A DNA stretch of 38,378 nt from Reyranella sp. (GCF_030651995.1 NZ_JAUSBN010000058.1:1-38378), one strand, 5' to 3'. Positions 1-8,047 are shown, numbered from the stretch's first letter. Notes: generated from the letters alone by a model not told the origin. Translations and numbers: made by a program.

Positions 1-459
1 TTGCATCTGCTTCAGCGACACGGTGCGATCCGACGACAGGGACTGCTCGCGGTTCAGCGTCTCCTGCAGGAAGCGCTCCTGGTTGACCGCCTGCAGGAAC
101 TCCGACTGGGCGCGAATCAGGGCCGGACTGTTGAGCCTTGCCAGCACCGTGCCCGGTTCGACCGGCTGATCTTCGACGACATCGATCGATTCGATGCGGG
201 CTGCCATCGGCACCGCGACGATGCTGATCTGGTTCGGCGGAATGGCAACGCGGGCGGGAAAGCCAGCGCCTCGGCTGGCCGGCGTCGCGGCAAGCGGCAC
301 CACCTCGATGCCGACGCTGGCTGCCTGCTCGGGCGTCATCGCGATGTCATCCGCCGCCGCTGCCGACGCAGCGCAGGAGGCTGCGAGCAGCATCGAGAGG
401 CCGGTCCTTTGCGCCGTGCGCCATGCCGTGGCGGAACCCGTTCGAGATCGCATCTTCAT
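1..459 (-). CDS. RND efflux periplasmic adaptor (HlyD/CzcB-like), C-terminus outside window
   Basis: This is the membrane-fusion (adaptor) subunit of a tripartite RND efflux pump, probably for metal ions. The reading frame starts at 459 after an AAGGA-type ribosome site and runs off the window, so only about 153 residues are visible. Residues 1-36 look like a signal peptide (Arg-rich start, Leu/Ala core, then AAAADD). It continues with MTPEQAASVGIEVVPL, the barrel strand VAVPMAARIESIDVVEDQPVEPG in part, and LARLNSPALIRAQSEF, the lipoyl/hairpin boundary typical of CzcB/CusB adaptors. The gene is divergent from the TolC gene at 555; both flank a candidate operator at 506-522. The pump gene itself should lie left of the window. 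The family is fairly sure; the metal specificity cannot be read. Confidence 0.85.
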   Translation of the reverse strand, partial: MKMRSRTGSATAWRTAQRTGLSMLLAASCAASAAAADDIAMTPEQAASVGIEVVPLAATPASRGAGFPARVAIPPNQISIVAVPMAARIESIDVVEDQPVEPGTVLARLNSPALIRAQSEFLQAVNQERFLQETLNREQSLSSDRTVSLKQMQ

Positions 460-505
460 TTGATCCTTGCATCGCCGTGTCGACCGGCTACCCTGCGCGC
501 ATCCT

Positions 506-522
506 ATCCCCCCGGGGGGGAC
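506..522. promoter_or_regulatory. G-tract palindrome, candidate CsoR/RcnR/FrmR-type operator (site 1)
   Basis: ATCCCCCCGGGGGGGAC lies in the 95-base gap between the divergent adaptor and TolC genes. A/T-flanked inverted C-tract/G-tract repeats are the known operator style of the CsoR/RcnR/FrmR repressor family. A near-identical copy lies at 2036-2052. No regulator gene of this family is in the window. Confidence 0.5.
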
Positions 523-554
523 CTTAGTCAATTCAGAACTGGACCAGACGCTTC

Positions 555-2024
555 ATGCTTGGCCTCTCGTTTCGACGACTGATACCGCTGCTCGCGACCG
601 GACTTGCCGTTCCATTGCTGGTGAGCTGCGCATCGTACGTCGCTCGGCCGATCAGCCCGGCTTACACGGCCGGCGCGCTCGAAAGCCGCACCTTGAGCGA
701 GCCGCGACTCGCGAGCTTCATCGCCATGGCGTCGCCCACACATGCCGGCGGCGTGGCGGTGTGGGACATCTCGACATTGACGCTGGCGGCGCTCTACTAC
801 CATCCTGATGTCGATATCTCGCGCAACCGTCTCGCCCTGGCGCAGGCCGGCGTCGTCACGGCGAGGCAGGTACCTAACCCGAGCCTGAGCGTGGCGCCAG
901 GCAACGGCATCCTGGCGTCCGAAGCGCCGTCGCCGCTGACCATCGGCTTCCTGATAAACTTCATCGTCGAGACGTTCGGCAAGCGTGAGATCCGCACCGA
1001 CCAGGCGAAGAATCTCGTCGACGCTGCGCGCCAGGATCTCGCGACGGCGGCCTGGCAAATCCGCAGCGGCGTCCGCACCGCGCTGCTCGACCTGTGGGCT
1101 TCGGAGGGACGGCTGCGGCTCGCGCGCAAGCGGCTCGTCCTGCAGGAGCAGATCGTCGCGCTCCTCGAACGCCGCTTCACCGCCGGCGACGCCTCGGCAC
1201 TGGACGTGGCGCGTGAGCGCATCAACCTCAGCCAAGTGACGCTTGCGGCGCGCGACGCCGAACGCCAAGCGGGCCAAGCACGGGCGCGCCTTGGTGCGGC
1301 AATCGGCGTGCCGGCGCGAGCCATCGAGCAGGTCAGGGTGTCGCTCGTCACCTTCGACCAGCCGCCCACCGTTCCAGACGTGCGCGACATCTCCGAAGGC
1401 GGATTGCGCCGGCGCGCCCTCCTTGAACGGTCCGACGTCCTGGGGCTACTGGCCGAGTATGACGCCTCGCAGATGGGCCTACGGCTGGAAATCGCCAAAC
1501 AATATCCCAACCTGACGGTCGGCCCGGGCTATGCGTTCGACCGCGGTGACAATCTCTACAATTTTGAGCTGACGCTCGACCTGCCGATCTTCAATCGCAA
1601 CCAGGGCCCGATTTCGGAGGCGGAAGCGAGGCGGCGCGAGGCGGCGTCGCGGTTCGTGGCGCTGCAGGCCAAGGTGATCGGCGAGATCGACACGGCGGTC
1701 GCGAGCTACCGCGGCGCCGTGCGCACCGTGACAACGGCGGACGCACTGCTGCAGAGCCAGGTTAGCCGCCGCCGGCAGCTTGATCGCGCCTTTCAGATGG
1801 GCGAGGTCGACCGGCTTGCGCCTCTGACCGCGGACCTCGAACAGGAGGTCGTCCAGCTCGCGCGGTACGAAGCCTTAGTGCAGCAGCGTGAGGCCATGGC
1901 CCAGCTTGAGGACGCCCTGCAGCGCTCGCTGTTCGATGCCGGCGACTCTTTCATGAAGCTTTCAGAAACCCAGACGGGGCGTCCGGACATTCTCGACACC
2001 ATGTCGCCGATCGCGCCCAAGTGA
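555..2024 (+). CDS. TolC-family outer-membrane efflux lipoprotein
   Basis: This is the outer-membrane channel subunit of an RND pump (CzcC/CusC/TolC family). The 489-residue length is usual for the family. The N-terminus is a lipoprotein signal peptide with lipobox LLVSC, predicting acylation at Cys25. The rest is the long alpha-hairpin pattern of the OEP fold, with two repeats rich in Ala/Arg/Gln/Glu, for example FTAGDASALDVARERINL and FQMGEVDRLAPLTADL, the paired F-x-G-x-x-x-x-L motif of TolC proteins. YNFELTLDLPIFNRNQGP is the conserved strand/turn near the middle. It is divergent from the adaptor gene and followed, after a second operator-like palindrome, by the His-rich/HupE genes. Heavy-metal efflux is inferred from that company. 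Confidence 0.88.
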   Translation: MLGLSFRRLIPLLATGLAVPLLVSCASYVARPISPAYTAGALESRTLSEPRLASFIAMASPTHAGGVAVWDISTLTLAALYYHPDVDISRNRLALAQAGVVTARQVPNPSLSVAPGNGILASEAPSPLTIGFLINFIVETFGKREIRTDQAKNLVDAARQDLATAAWQIRSGVRTALLDLWASEGRLRLARKRLVLQEQIVALLERRFTAGDASALDVARERINLSQVTLAARDAERQAGQARARLGAAIGVPARAIEQVRVSLVTFDQPPTVPDVRDISEGGLRRRALLERSDVLGLLAEYDASQMGLRLEIAKQYPNLTVGPGYAFDRGDNLYNFELTLDLPIFNRNQGPISEAEARRREAASRFVALQAKVIGEIDTAVASYRGAVRTVTTADALLQSQVSRRRQLDRAFQMGEVDRLAPLTADLEQEVVQLARYEALVQQREAMAQLEDALQRSLFDAGDSFMKLSETQTGRPDILDTMSPIAPK

Positions 2025-2035
2025 TGATTCTTGAT

Positions 2036-2052
2036 ATCCCCCCGGAGGGGAT
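2036..2052. promoter_or_regulatory. G-tract palindrome, candidate CsoR/RcnR/FrmR-type operator (site 2)
   Basis: ATCCCCCCGGAGGGGAT differs from site 1 (506-522) at two of 17 positions and is a cleaner palindrome (6-base arms around a 5-base centre). It sits 11 bases after the TolC stop codon and about 60 bases before the His-rich gene. This suggests that the 2115-3991 genes form a separate transcription unit under the same regulator. Confidence 0.5.
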
Positions 2053-2114
2053 GATAGGGATTCTGGCATGAATTGCAGTCTTCCGACGAAGGGACATTGC
2101 TGAAGGATATGCGG

Positions 2115-2471
2115 ATGGTCGCGACCCTCCTGATCCGCCGCGCGCTGGCGGCTCTGCTGGCCGTGGCGCTGGTGTTCGCGCCGCCCGTGGCCTTCGCCAA
2201 CCAGGATTTCCAGTTCGGATCTATTGGCGCGTTGGTGGAGGCTGGGCACGACCATCCTTCCGACGGTGCCGCGCGCGACCTGCATAAACATAGCCATTCG
2301 CACGACCGCTCAGCGCCCGACCATTCGCATGAATCAGGAACGGTCGCCGCCACGTATCAGCAGATTTCGCCGGTCTTGCACGGCGGCTGGGCCGCCGGTA
2401 CGGAAGACCATGTCCATGGCCGCACAAGCCGCCCGCCAGAGCGCCCACCGCGACTGATTGCCCGACTGTAG
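2115..2471 (+). CDS. Small secreted His-rich protein (putative metal-binding)
   Basis: A 118-residue protein with an N-terminal signal peptide (LAALLAVALVFAPPVAFA, cleavage likely near residue 29), then a His/Asp-rich stretch: GHDHPSD, HKHSHSHD, DHSHES and, later, EDHVHG. Such stretches bind divalent metal ions, so a periplasmic buffer or donor for the efflux system is a reasonable inference. I know of no named family. ATG 2115 is chosen because AAGGA at 2103-2107 is correctly spaced for it; the ATG at 2109 is too close, and a TTG at 2073 would extend the frame without adding a better signal. The C-terminal residues are low-complexity Arg/Pro. Confidence 0.65.
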   Translation: MVATLLIRRALAALLAVALVFAPPVAFANQDFQFGSIGALVEAGHDHPSDGAARDLHKHSHSHDRSAPDHSHESGTVAATYQQISPVLHGGWAAGTEDHVHGRTSRPPERPPRLIARL

Positions 2472-2524
2472 AGGTGCCGACCGGCAACGGCAGGTGCGCT
2501 TTCCTGTATCAGTGAGGTCTAATC

Positions 2525-3259
2525 ATGCGTCTGTGTGCCCATCCACATGAGGACGGGCGACGACATGCCGGGCAATGGTTTGTCGCGGCTGTGTCCATCG
2601 TCCTGCTATGCCTGTCGTCGTCGCCGCTCCTGGCCCATGCCGTCGCCGAGGGCGACAAGGGATACATCCAGGAGATAACCGGCGTTCACCTGCTGCCGTT
2701 CATCTACCGTGGCGCCAAGCACATGGTGACCGGCTACGACCACATCCTGTTCCTGCTGGGCGTGGTGTTCTTCCTCTATCGCGCCAAGCATGTCGCGCTC
2801 TATGTCAGCCTGTTCGCGCTGGGCCATTCGACGACGATGCTGCTGGGCGTCTATTTCCAGATCGGCATCAACAGCTATCTGGTCGACGCCATCATCGGCC
2901 TGTCGGTCGTCTACAAGGCGCTCGACAATCTCGGCGCCTACCAGCGCTGGTTCGGCTTCCAGCCGAATACCAAGGTCGCAACGCTGGTCTTCGGCTTCTG
3001 CCACGGCTTCGGCCTGTCGACCAAGATCATCGACTACGAGATCTCGGCCGATGGATTGCTGGCCAACCTTCTGGCGTTCAACGTCGGCGTCGAGATCGGC
3101 CAGCTTCTCGCCCTCACCGCCATCCTGATCGTCATGGGTTTCTGGCGACGGGCGGCGGGTTTCTGGCGACACGCCTACACCGCCAACGTCGTCATCATGA
3201 CCGCAGGATTCGTCCTGATCGGCTACCAGCTCACCGGCTACTTCCTAAATCAGACCTGA
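2525..3259 (+). CDS. HupE/UreJ-like multi-pass membrane protein
   Basis: A polytopic membrane protein of the HupE/UreJ_2 family (244 residues), thought to transport nickel, cobalt or related divalent ions. It has a cleavable-looking N-terminal segment (VSIVLLCLSSSPLLAHA) followed by about six membrane helices. Conserved family motifs are visible: TGYDHILFLLGVVFF, LFALGHSTTMLLG, VFGFCHGFGLSTKI and FNVGVEIGQLL, with His residues inside membrane segments that may ligate metal. GAGGT precedes the ATG by 6 bases. It lies between the His-rich gene and the anchor protein, an arrangement that I recall from other alphaproteobacterial czc-type clusters. Substrate is not determined by the sequence. Confidence 0.8.
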   Translation: MRLCAHPHEDGRRHAGQWFVAAVSIVLLCLSSSPLLAHAVAEGDKGYIQEITGVHLLPFIYRGAKHMVTGYDHILFLLGVVFFLYRAKHVALYVSLFALGHSTTMLLGVYFQIGINSYLVDAIIGLSVVYKALDNLGAYQRWFGFQPNTKVATLVFGFCHGFGLSTKIIDYEISADGLLANLLAFNVGVEIGQLLALTAILIVMGFWRRAAGFWRHAYTANVVIMTAGFVLIGYQLTGYFLNQT

Positions 3260-3268
3260 GGTTCTTCC

Positions 3269-3991
3269 ATGTTCAACGCCGAAATCCCTTCCCGCGCCGA
3301 ACTGCCCAGCACCGCGAAGCTCGTGAAATCTACGATCGTCGCCGCCGTCGCCGCACTCGTGATCCTCGTGACGATCGTGCTGCCGGCCGAATACGCCATC
3401 GATCCCACCGGCATCGGCCGCGCGCTGAAGCTCACCGACATGGGCGAGATCAAGAAGCAGATCGCCATCGAGGCCGAGATCGATCGACAGCGCGACCGCC
3501 AGCAGGCCCCTGCGGCAACGCCCGAGCGCCGGTCGAGCGTCGCGGGTCTGCTCGCCGGCCTGCTGGTGTCGCCGGCCTCGGCGCATCCCGGCGGCCACGA
3601 CGACGACGCGACAAATCAGGTCACGCCGTCGCCCAGCCCGACGACCGAAGTCGCGCAGCCGGCGGCGGGCGCGAAGACCGACGAGGTCGTCTTCACGCTG
3701 AAGCCGAACGAAGGCGTCGAATACAAGATGACGATGCTGCGCGGTGCCGTGACCCAGTTTTCGTGGCGCGTCGACGGCGGCAAGGTGAACTACGACATGC
3801 ACGGCACGCCCAAGACCGGCGGCAAGGAGTCGAGCTACAAGAAGGGCACCGCGGTCGCCTCCGATACCGGGGCGCTGACGGCCGCCTACGATGGCAGCCA
3901 CGGCTGGTTCTGGCGCAATCGCGGCTCCAGCGACGTGACGGTGACGCTGAAGGTCACGGGTACCTATTCCGAAATCAAACGCATGAACTAA
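3269..3991 (+). CDS. Membrane-anchored periplasmic protein of metal-resistance clusters
   Basis: A 240-residue protein annotated in related clusters as a transmembrane anchor protein; its biochemical role is unknown. Residues about 21-40 (STIVAAVAALVILVTIVLP) form one membrane helix. A Glu/Gln/Arg-rich helix follows (residues about 65-85), then a second hydrophobic patch with a His/Asp motif (SAHPGGHDDD), a Pro/Ser/Thr linker and a C-terminal globular domain (EVVFTLKPNEGVEYKMTM; HGWFWRNRG) likely in the periplasm. It starts 10 bases after the HupE stop with a GAGGTT ribosome site, so the two are probably co-transcribed. The partner complex is not known. Confidence 0.65.
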   Translation: MFNAEIPSRAELPSTAKLVKSTIVAAVAALVILVTIVLPAEYAIDPTGIGRALKLTDMGEIKKQIAIEAEIDRQRDRQQAPAATPERRSSVAGLLAGLLVSPASAHPGGHDDDATNQVTPSPSPTTEVAQPAAGAKTDEVVFTLKPNEGVEYKMTMLRGAVTQFSWRVDGGKVNYDMHGTPKTGGKESSYKKGTAVASDTGALTAAYDGSHGWFWRNRGSSDVTVTLKVTGTYSEIKRMN

Positions 3992-4290
3992 CCCTGCCGT
4001 TCTCCGCATGGCAGCGCTTCTCGCGTAAGCATCCCGCGGCACGACCATCCGACGGTCGAGCTTCGAACCGCAGGCCACCCGACGCCCACGCAATTGACGA
4101 ACGCTGGTCGGTACGCACTCGGAGCGGACGGCGTTTGCGGGAAACGAATCGTCGGGATAGCCCCGAGCGACGCAGGCTGATCGCATCGTCGTCGGGGACG
4201 TTCGTCACTTCGCGCACGATGCCGGAATGGGCGATATCGTGAGGGCCAATGGGATTTGAATAGTGGACAGTCGCCGGCCCGCCTTCAGGC
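3992..4290. other. Intergenic stretch without a recognisable gene
   Basis: About 300 bases between the metal-efflux block and the DUF736 terminator. Overlapping open frames exist on both strands, but none has a ribosome site or recognisable protein. It may be the scar where metal-resistance cargo joins the conjugative backbone. No repeat or tRNA was seen. Confidence 0.4.
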
Positions 4291-4322
4291 AAAGAAAACC
4301 CCGCCCGGCGAACCGGGCGGGG
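4291..4322 (-). terminator. Rho-independent terminator of the DUF736 gene
   Basis: A perfect 10-base stem (CCCCGCCCGG / CCGGGCGGGG at 4299-4308 and 4313-4322) with a 4-base loop. Read on the minus strand it is followed by TTTTCTTT. It sits just after the DUF736 stop codon. Confidence 0.85.
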
Positions 4323-4338
4323 CTTCGGGGGTGCTCCC

Positions 4339-4662
4339 TTACTCGCCGTTCTTTTTGCGGCTGCGCGCCCAGATCAGGGTGAACCCCTCCCCGTCTTCAT
4401 CGTCGAACAGGTTGGCAAAGATCGGTGCGTTGAAGCTTGGATCATCGAGCTTGAGCGAGAGGTAGTCGCGACCCTCATTCGAGCGCTTCGACCAGGCGGC
4501 CCCGATCTCGGCGCGCCCGACGAAGACCCGGTAGCTGGGGGCATTGTCGTTCGACCGGTTGGCCTCGGGGACGATGCGGACGCCCTTGGTCTGGACGCTC
4601 AAGGTGACGATCTCGCCCTGGTACTCATTGCCGGTCTTCTTGAAGGAACCGATGTTAGCCAT
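4339..4662 (-). CDS. DUF736 family protein
   Basis: A 107-residue protein of the DUF736 family, which is carried almost only by conjugative plasmids, ICEs and genomic islands of Proteobacteria; function unknown. The start MANIGSFKKTGNEYQGEI is the family's usual N-terminus and has AGGAGA 6 bases upstream, so the longer 119-residue frame is rejected. The body shows the family strands (LSVQTKGVRIVPE, YRVFVGRAEIGAAW, YLSLKLDDPSF) and an acidic FDDEDGEGFTLIW segment. It is preceded by a structured leader at 4775-4844 and followed by a strong terminator, so it is probably a single-gene unit. Confidence 0.92.
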   Translation of the reverse strand: MANIGSFKKTGNEYQGEIVTLSVQTKGVRIVPEANRSNDNAPSYRVFVGRAEIGAAWSKRSNEGRDYLSLKLDDPSFNAPIFANLFDDEDGEGFTLIWARSRKKNGE

Positions 4663-4774
4663 GTGACTTCTCCTTGCTGTTTCGAGCTCCGCGACCATCG
4701 CGGCCTCGATGGCGATCGTTTGCCGGAGGCGATCGACGCCGCACCCGCTCGCGGGCCGGAGCGCAGCGGAGGAT

Positions 4775-4844
4775 GGCGGCGGAGCGACTTTCTTGCCTCG
4801 CGAGGAATGGGCGAAGCCCAGGGGAAGTAAGTCGCTCCGCCGCC
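4775..4844 (-). ncRNA. Structured leader upstream of DUF736 gene (leader family 1, copy A)
   Basis: A perfect 16-base inverted repeat (4775-4790 with 4829-4844) encloses a second hairpin (TGGGC-GAA-GCCCA, 4808-4820) and the palindrome CCTCGCGAGG (4796-4805). A related element with the same architecture but a different hairpin stem lies at 6808-6882, upstream of the DUF2493 gene. Both are in the orientation of the downstream minus-strand genes, so a cis-acting RNA leader or a protein-binding DNA element is likely. It could also contain the promoter. The function is inferred only from position and conservation. Confidence 0.55.
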
Positions 4845-5190
4845 GTTGCGGCTCAGGCGATCGAGGCGCAGCCGTCCTACGGCTAGATCAAGCCAAGGAG
4901 AGGCAGCAGGTCGCGCGCCGAATAGCATCCTCGCGAGAAGTCGTGGCCAATCTGAAGGGTCCTGCACAAGAGGGCCGACTTGCATGGCGAAGAGGAGGCA
5001 ACCCGCGCGTAGACAAAGGACGGCATCATCCCAGCCACTCGCCTAAAGCAATGCCCCATCACAACGTCTGTCAGCCGCGCCGGAAATCCAAGCTCTTCGA
5101 AGCGCTAACGAGGGCCTCGCTCCTTGAGCGCATGATATCGAGGAATAACGGCCCTTCGGCCAGCTGTTGATGATGAGGATGCCGAGAACG
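4845..5190. other. Non-coding or unrecognised stretch between DUF736 leader and membrane protein gene
   Basis: About 345 bases with several overlapping short frames in different directions and no ribosome site or family match that I recognise. It probably contains upstream regulatory sequence of the DUF736 unit and decayed element DNA. Nothing specific can be supported. Confidence 0.35.
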
Positions 5191-5661
5191 TCAGGCTCTC
5201 GGGTCATATGGCCGCCGGCCAATAGGCGAGTGAGTGCCTCCCGTGCCCTGTCCACCGGGCGACGGGGTGAACAGCGTCATGCGCGAGAAGGCCGTGAAGC
5301 CAGAGAGAACAGCGCCCGCAACGGCGAACGCTATCTGCCAGCTGCCAGGGGACATACTGAGGCCGGCCAGCACAAATGCCACCTGATAGCCGGCGATCGA
5401 TGCCGGCACGGCGTAAAACAGACCGATGACGATGCGGATTAGCGGCATACGCGTGTTAGCAACGGCAATCTGCCCGAACGCCAAAATGGCGCCGCTCACA
5501 ACGAACCCGATAAGGAGCGCGCCGACGATCCCTCCTCCGCCGTCAAGGGCCGCGAGACCCGCCGTCAGTCCGATGAGGAAGGGAAGCGCATAGATGGCGA
5601 GCGTGAAAAGGAGCCAACAGAAGAAGCCTAGGCCAGCGACGCTGAGAACGATGGCGAGCAT
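5191..5661 (-). CDS. Small membrane protein of the conjugative-element backbone
   Basis: A 156-residue protein with four to five predicted membrane helices: LAIVLSVAGLGFFCWLLF, ALPFLIGLTAGLAA, GIVGALLIGFVVSGAILAF, RIVIGLFYAVPASIAGYQVAF and WQIAFAVAGAVLSGFTAF. The C-terminus is a Gly/Pro/Arg-rich cytoplasmic or periplasmic tail. The start at 5661 is preceded by GGAG at 7 bases; an upstream in-frame start lacks this and is rejected. Its place between DUF736 and DUF2493 genes is one that I recall for a small hydrophobic protein in these islands. No function is known to me. Confidence 0.7.
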   Translation of the reverse strand: MLAIVLSVAGLGFFCWLLFTLAIYALPFLIGLTAGLAALDGGGGIVGALLIGFVVSGAILAFGQIAVANTRMPLIRIVIGLFYAVPASIAGYQVAFVLAGLSMSPGSWQIAFAVAGAVLSGFTAFSRMTLFTPSPGGQGTGGTHSPIGRRPYDPRA

Positions 5662-5760
5662 GGTGGATCTCCGTGACAAGAGTCGAACGGCGGCACCTTC
5701 CACCACCACCATGGCGCCATAGAACTACTGTCGAATGTGAAGTTGGCCAAAAGGCGGCGC

Positions 5761-6699
5761 TTACGCGCCGCCCGAGCCGAAGCGCCAGACCGGGATGCCG
5801 AGCTTGCGAGCCTTGTCGGCCAGGTTCTCCTGGATGCCTGATCCGGGGAAGACGATGACGCCGATCGGCAGGACTTCCAGTATCCGGTCGTTACGTTTGA
5901 AAGGTGCGGCCTTGGCGTGACGGGTCCATTCCGGCTTGAAGGGGATGTGAGCCACCTTGCGGTCGTCGGCCCAACGGGCTGCGATACGCTCGGCGCCGGT
6001 CGGCGAGCCGCCGTGCAGCAGGACCATGTCGGGATGCTTAGTACGGACCTTATCGAGCGTGCTCCAGATGAGGTGATGGTCGTTAAATTCGGCACCGCCG
6101 GTGAAGGCGATCTTGGAACCGGCCGGTACCAGCAGTTCCGTGTCGGCCCGACGGCGGGCGGCCAGGAAGTCCCGGCTGTCAATCATCGCTGCGGTGAGCG
6201 CCCCGTGATTGACCATCGATCCTGTACGCGGCCGCCAGGCCGAGCCGGTATGGACCTCGAAGCGATCAGCGGCCTGGTCACGAAAGAGCTCCATGGCGTT
6301 GCGGCGTTCGATCAGCGTGAGGCCCTCGGCGAGGAGCCGCTCCAGTTCGACTGAACGCACCTCGGATCCGTTCTGCTCCTTCTGGCTGCGACGTTGTGCC
6401 TGCTCATTGCCGTCGAGTTCACGCTCGATCCGGCCGGTGGCACGATGGAACAGATTGACGGTCGACCACAGCAATTCCTCGAGGTCGGGCTCGAGGCGCG
6501 TATCGGTGAGAGTCGAGACGAACGCATCGAAGATGTCGACAACGGCGCCGACGATGTGTTGAGCATCCGGTAGTGGCCTCGGATCCGGCTCGTCCTGGAA
6601 GGGACGATGTCCGAACAGCTGCAGCTCGGTGAGGAAGTGGTCGGTCGGGGATGACGTGTGGAGAGGCTCAAAGTCGGTATCGTCGCGGTCGGTCGGCAT
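5761..6699 (-). CDS. DUF2493 / SLOG (YspA-type) domain protein
   Basis: A 312-residue protein typical of alphaproteobacterial ICE backbones. The N-terminal part (to about residue 190) is helical and conserved in this family (FLTELQLFGHRPFQDEPDP). The C-terminal third is the DUF2493/SLOG Rossmann-like domain: SKIAFTGGAEFNDHHLIW, MVLLHGGSPTGAERIAARW and VIVFPGSGIQENLADKAR, the Gly-rich nucleotide-binding loops of SLOG proteins, which are proposed to bind NAD- or nucleotide-derived ligands. Start MPTDRDD at 6699 has AAGGA 7 bases upstream and matches the family N-terminus. A structured leader lies at 6808-6882. Its role in element biology is unknown. Confidence 0.88.
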   Translation of the reverse strand: MPTDRDDTDFEPLHTSSPTDHFLTELQLFGHRPFQDEPDPRPLPDAQHIVGAVVDIFDAFVSTLTDTRLEPDLEELLWSTVNLFHRATGRIERELDGNEQAQRRSQKEQNGSEVRSVELERLLAEGLTLIERRNAMELFRDQAADRFEVHTGSAWRPRTGSMVNHGALTAAMIDSRDFLAARRRADTELLVPAGSKIAFTGGAEFNDHHLIWSTLDKVRTKHPDMVLLHGGSPTGAERIAARWADDRKVAHIPFKPEWTRHAKAAPFKRNDRILEVLPIGVIVFPGSGIQENLADKARKLGIPVWRFGSGGA

Positions 6700-6807
6700 G
6701 AGGATGTCCTTTGTCGGATCGGCCGCGCCCATCGCGGCCTTCGTGGGCGTCGACAGACGGCGGGCGGACCGGGCCTGCACCGCTTGCGGCCGCAGCGCAG
6801 CGGAGGA

Positions 6808-6882
6808 CGGCAGACGGAGGCTTTCTTGCCTCGCGAGGAATGCCGGCTTCAGCCGGCAGGGGAAGAAAGCCGAGGACCGCCG
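6808..6882 (-). ncRNA. Structured leader upstream of DUF2493 gene (leader family 1, copy B)
   Basis: It shares with copy A the blocks GCGCAGCGGAGGA, CTTTCTTGCCTCGCGAGGAA and CAGGGGAAG. The outer stem GGCTTTCTT / AAGAAAGCC (6819-6827, 6863-6871) replaces copy A's outer stem. The inner hairpin is TGCCGGCT-TC-AGCCGGCA (6841-6858) instead of TGGGC-GAA-GCCCA. The CCTCGCGAGG palindrome (6829-6838) is invariant. The paired changes support a real structure. Confidence 0.6.
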
Positions 6883-6997
6883 TTGCGGGACCGGGCAGCC
6901 TGCCGTCCGATCGCCCCTCTAGAAGGCCGGGGTGCGCTCTTGTCCGCCATGACAGACAACTGAACGACCGGCGATTGCGTGATGCCCCTGCCCGTGC

Positions 6998-8038
6998 TCA
7001 TCCCGTCGCCGCCGAAACCAGGAAGCGATCCATGTCCCGCGCGGTGAGCTGCCGCCCCACGGATACCCGCAGCCTGGCGACTCCCAGGCGGCAGAGATCC
7101 TCGTTGAAGTCGTCGAAATTAGGCGACAGGTCCCTCACCTCGATTCCGGCGACCTTGGCACGTTCCGACAGGCTGGTCATCGCTGCATCACCAGCCGGAT
7201 CAGCATCGCGCGCGACGTAGAGACGGCGTACAGTTGATGGAAGCAAAAATGCCGCGAGGTGGTTGGCCGAGAGTGCGGCGACCATCGGCAGGGTCGGCAG
7301 CACCACTCGCAGCGACAGCATGGTCTCGATCCCCTCCCCGGCGGCCATCACATCGCCAGCCACACCGAAGCGAACGCCATGCCCCAGGAGATGACCCATG
7401 GCGCGTCGCGTCGAGCCAATGGGCGCCTTGTCGTGACCAGACCGAGAGAGCCACGTGCGTTGAACGCCCGTGACGTTGCCGCCAAGGTCGGTAACGGCCG
7501 CAATCAGGGCCGGCCGGGTCTCGGCCGGACTGTCCTCGTCGGGGCGGTAGTAGCAGCGCGGATGGAAGCGCAGCGGGTCACTGTTAAACACAGTCCCGAT
7601 GCCACGTCTGTGCAAGTAAGTTTGCGCCAAGGTGCCTGCGAGCGGGCTGGCCATCGCGTAGAGACGGCGTGCCGATTCAGGGGAACCGCGCGGTGCGGGA
7701 AGACGATCCTGCCGTGGAGCGATCTGGTCTGGCGGCGAGGCGAGAAACGTGCGGGCCTCGTCCAGGATATCGCGCAGGCGATCCAGACCTCGATTGAGGG
7801 CGATGAGGTCCAGAAGGTCGCCATGCTCGCCTGTGGCGGCGTCCGTCCACTTGCCAGCGGCGCCCTTGCCATGGTCCGGTCCGCTCAAGCGGACGAACAG
7901 GCTGCGGCCTGGCGTGTTGGCGACATCACCGACCAGCCAGTAGCGACCCTCGCGATGGCCATTCGAGAGATAGTGGCGGCACGCCGCCTCGGCGTTGCGG
8001 GCGAGACGGCGGGCGAGGTCGGTCGCGTGGGACGACAT
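6998..8038 (-). CDS. Toprim domain protein (island primase-like)
   Basis: A 346-residue Toprim-containing protein of the type found in proteobacterial islands, related to the primase region of plasmid replication/helicase proteins. The N-terminal half has the conserved primase-like stretch CRHYLSNGHREGRYWLVGD and GKWTDAATGEHGDLLDLI. The C-terminal Toprim fold shows the catalytic Glu in MAAGEGIETMLSL and the Asp pair in LYVARDADPAGDAA. It probably acts on element DNA. The gene starts 9 bases after the methyltransferase stop, so the two are translated from one message. Length is usual for the family as far as I recall. Confidence 0.85.
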   Translation of the reverse strand: MSSHATDLARRLARNAEAACRHYLSNGHREGRYWLVGDVANTPGRSLFVRLSGPDHGKGAAGKWTDAATGEHGDLLDLIALNRGLDRLRDILDEARTFLASPPDQIAPRQDRLPAPRGSPESARRLYAMASPLAGTLAQTYLHRRGIGTVFNSDPLRFHPRCYYRPDEDSPAETRPALIAAVTDLGGNVTGVQRTWLSRSGHDKAPIGSTRRAMGHLLGHGVRFGVAGDVMAAGEGIETMLSLRVVLPTLPMVAALSANHLAAFLLPSTVRRLYVARDADPAGDAAMTSLSERAKVAGIEVRDLSPNFDDFNEDLCRLGVARLRVSVGRQLTARDMDRFLVSAATG

Positions 8039-8047
8039 GGCTGCCCC

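Noticed and set aside
3992..4292. Short minus-strand frame (about 105 residues) after the anchor protein gene
   Set aside because: It crosses the DUF736 terminator, has no ribosome site and no recognisable protein character.
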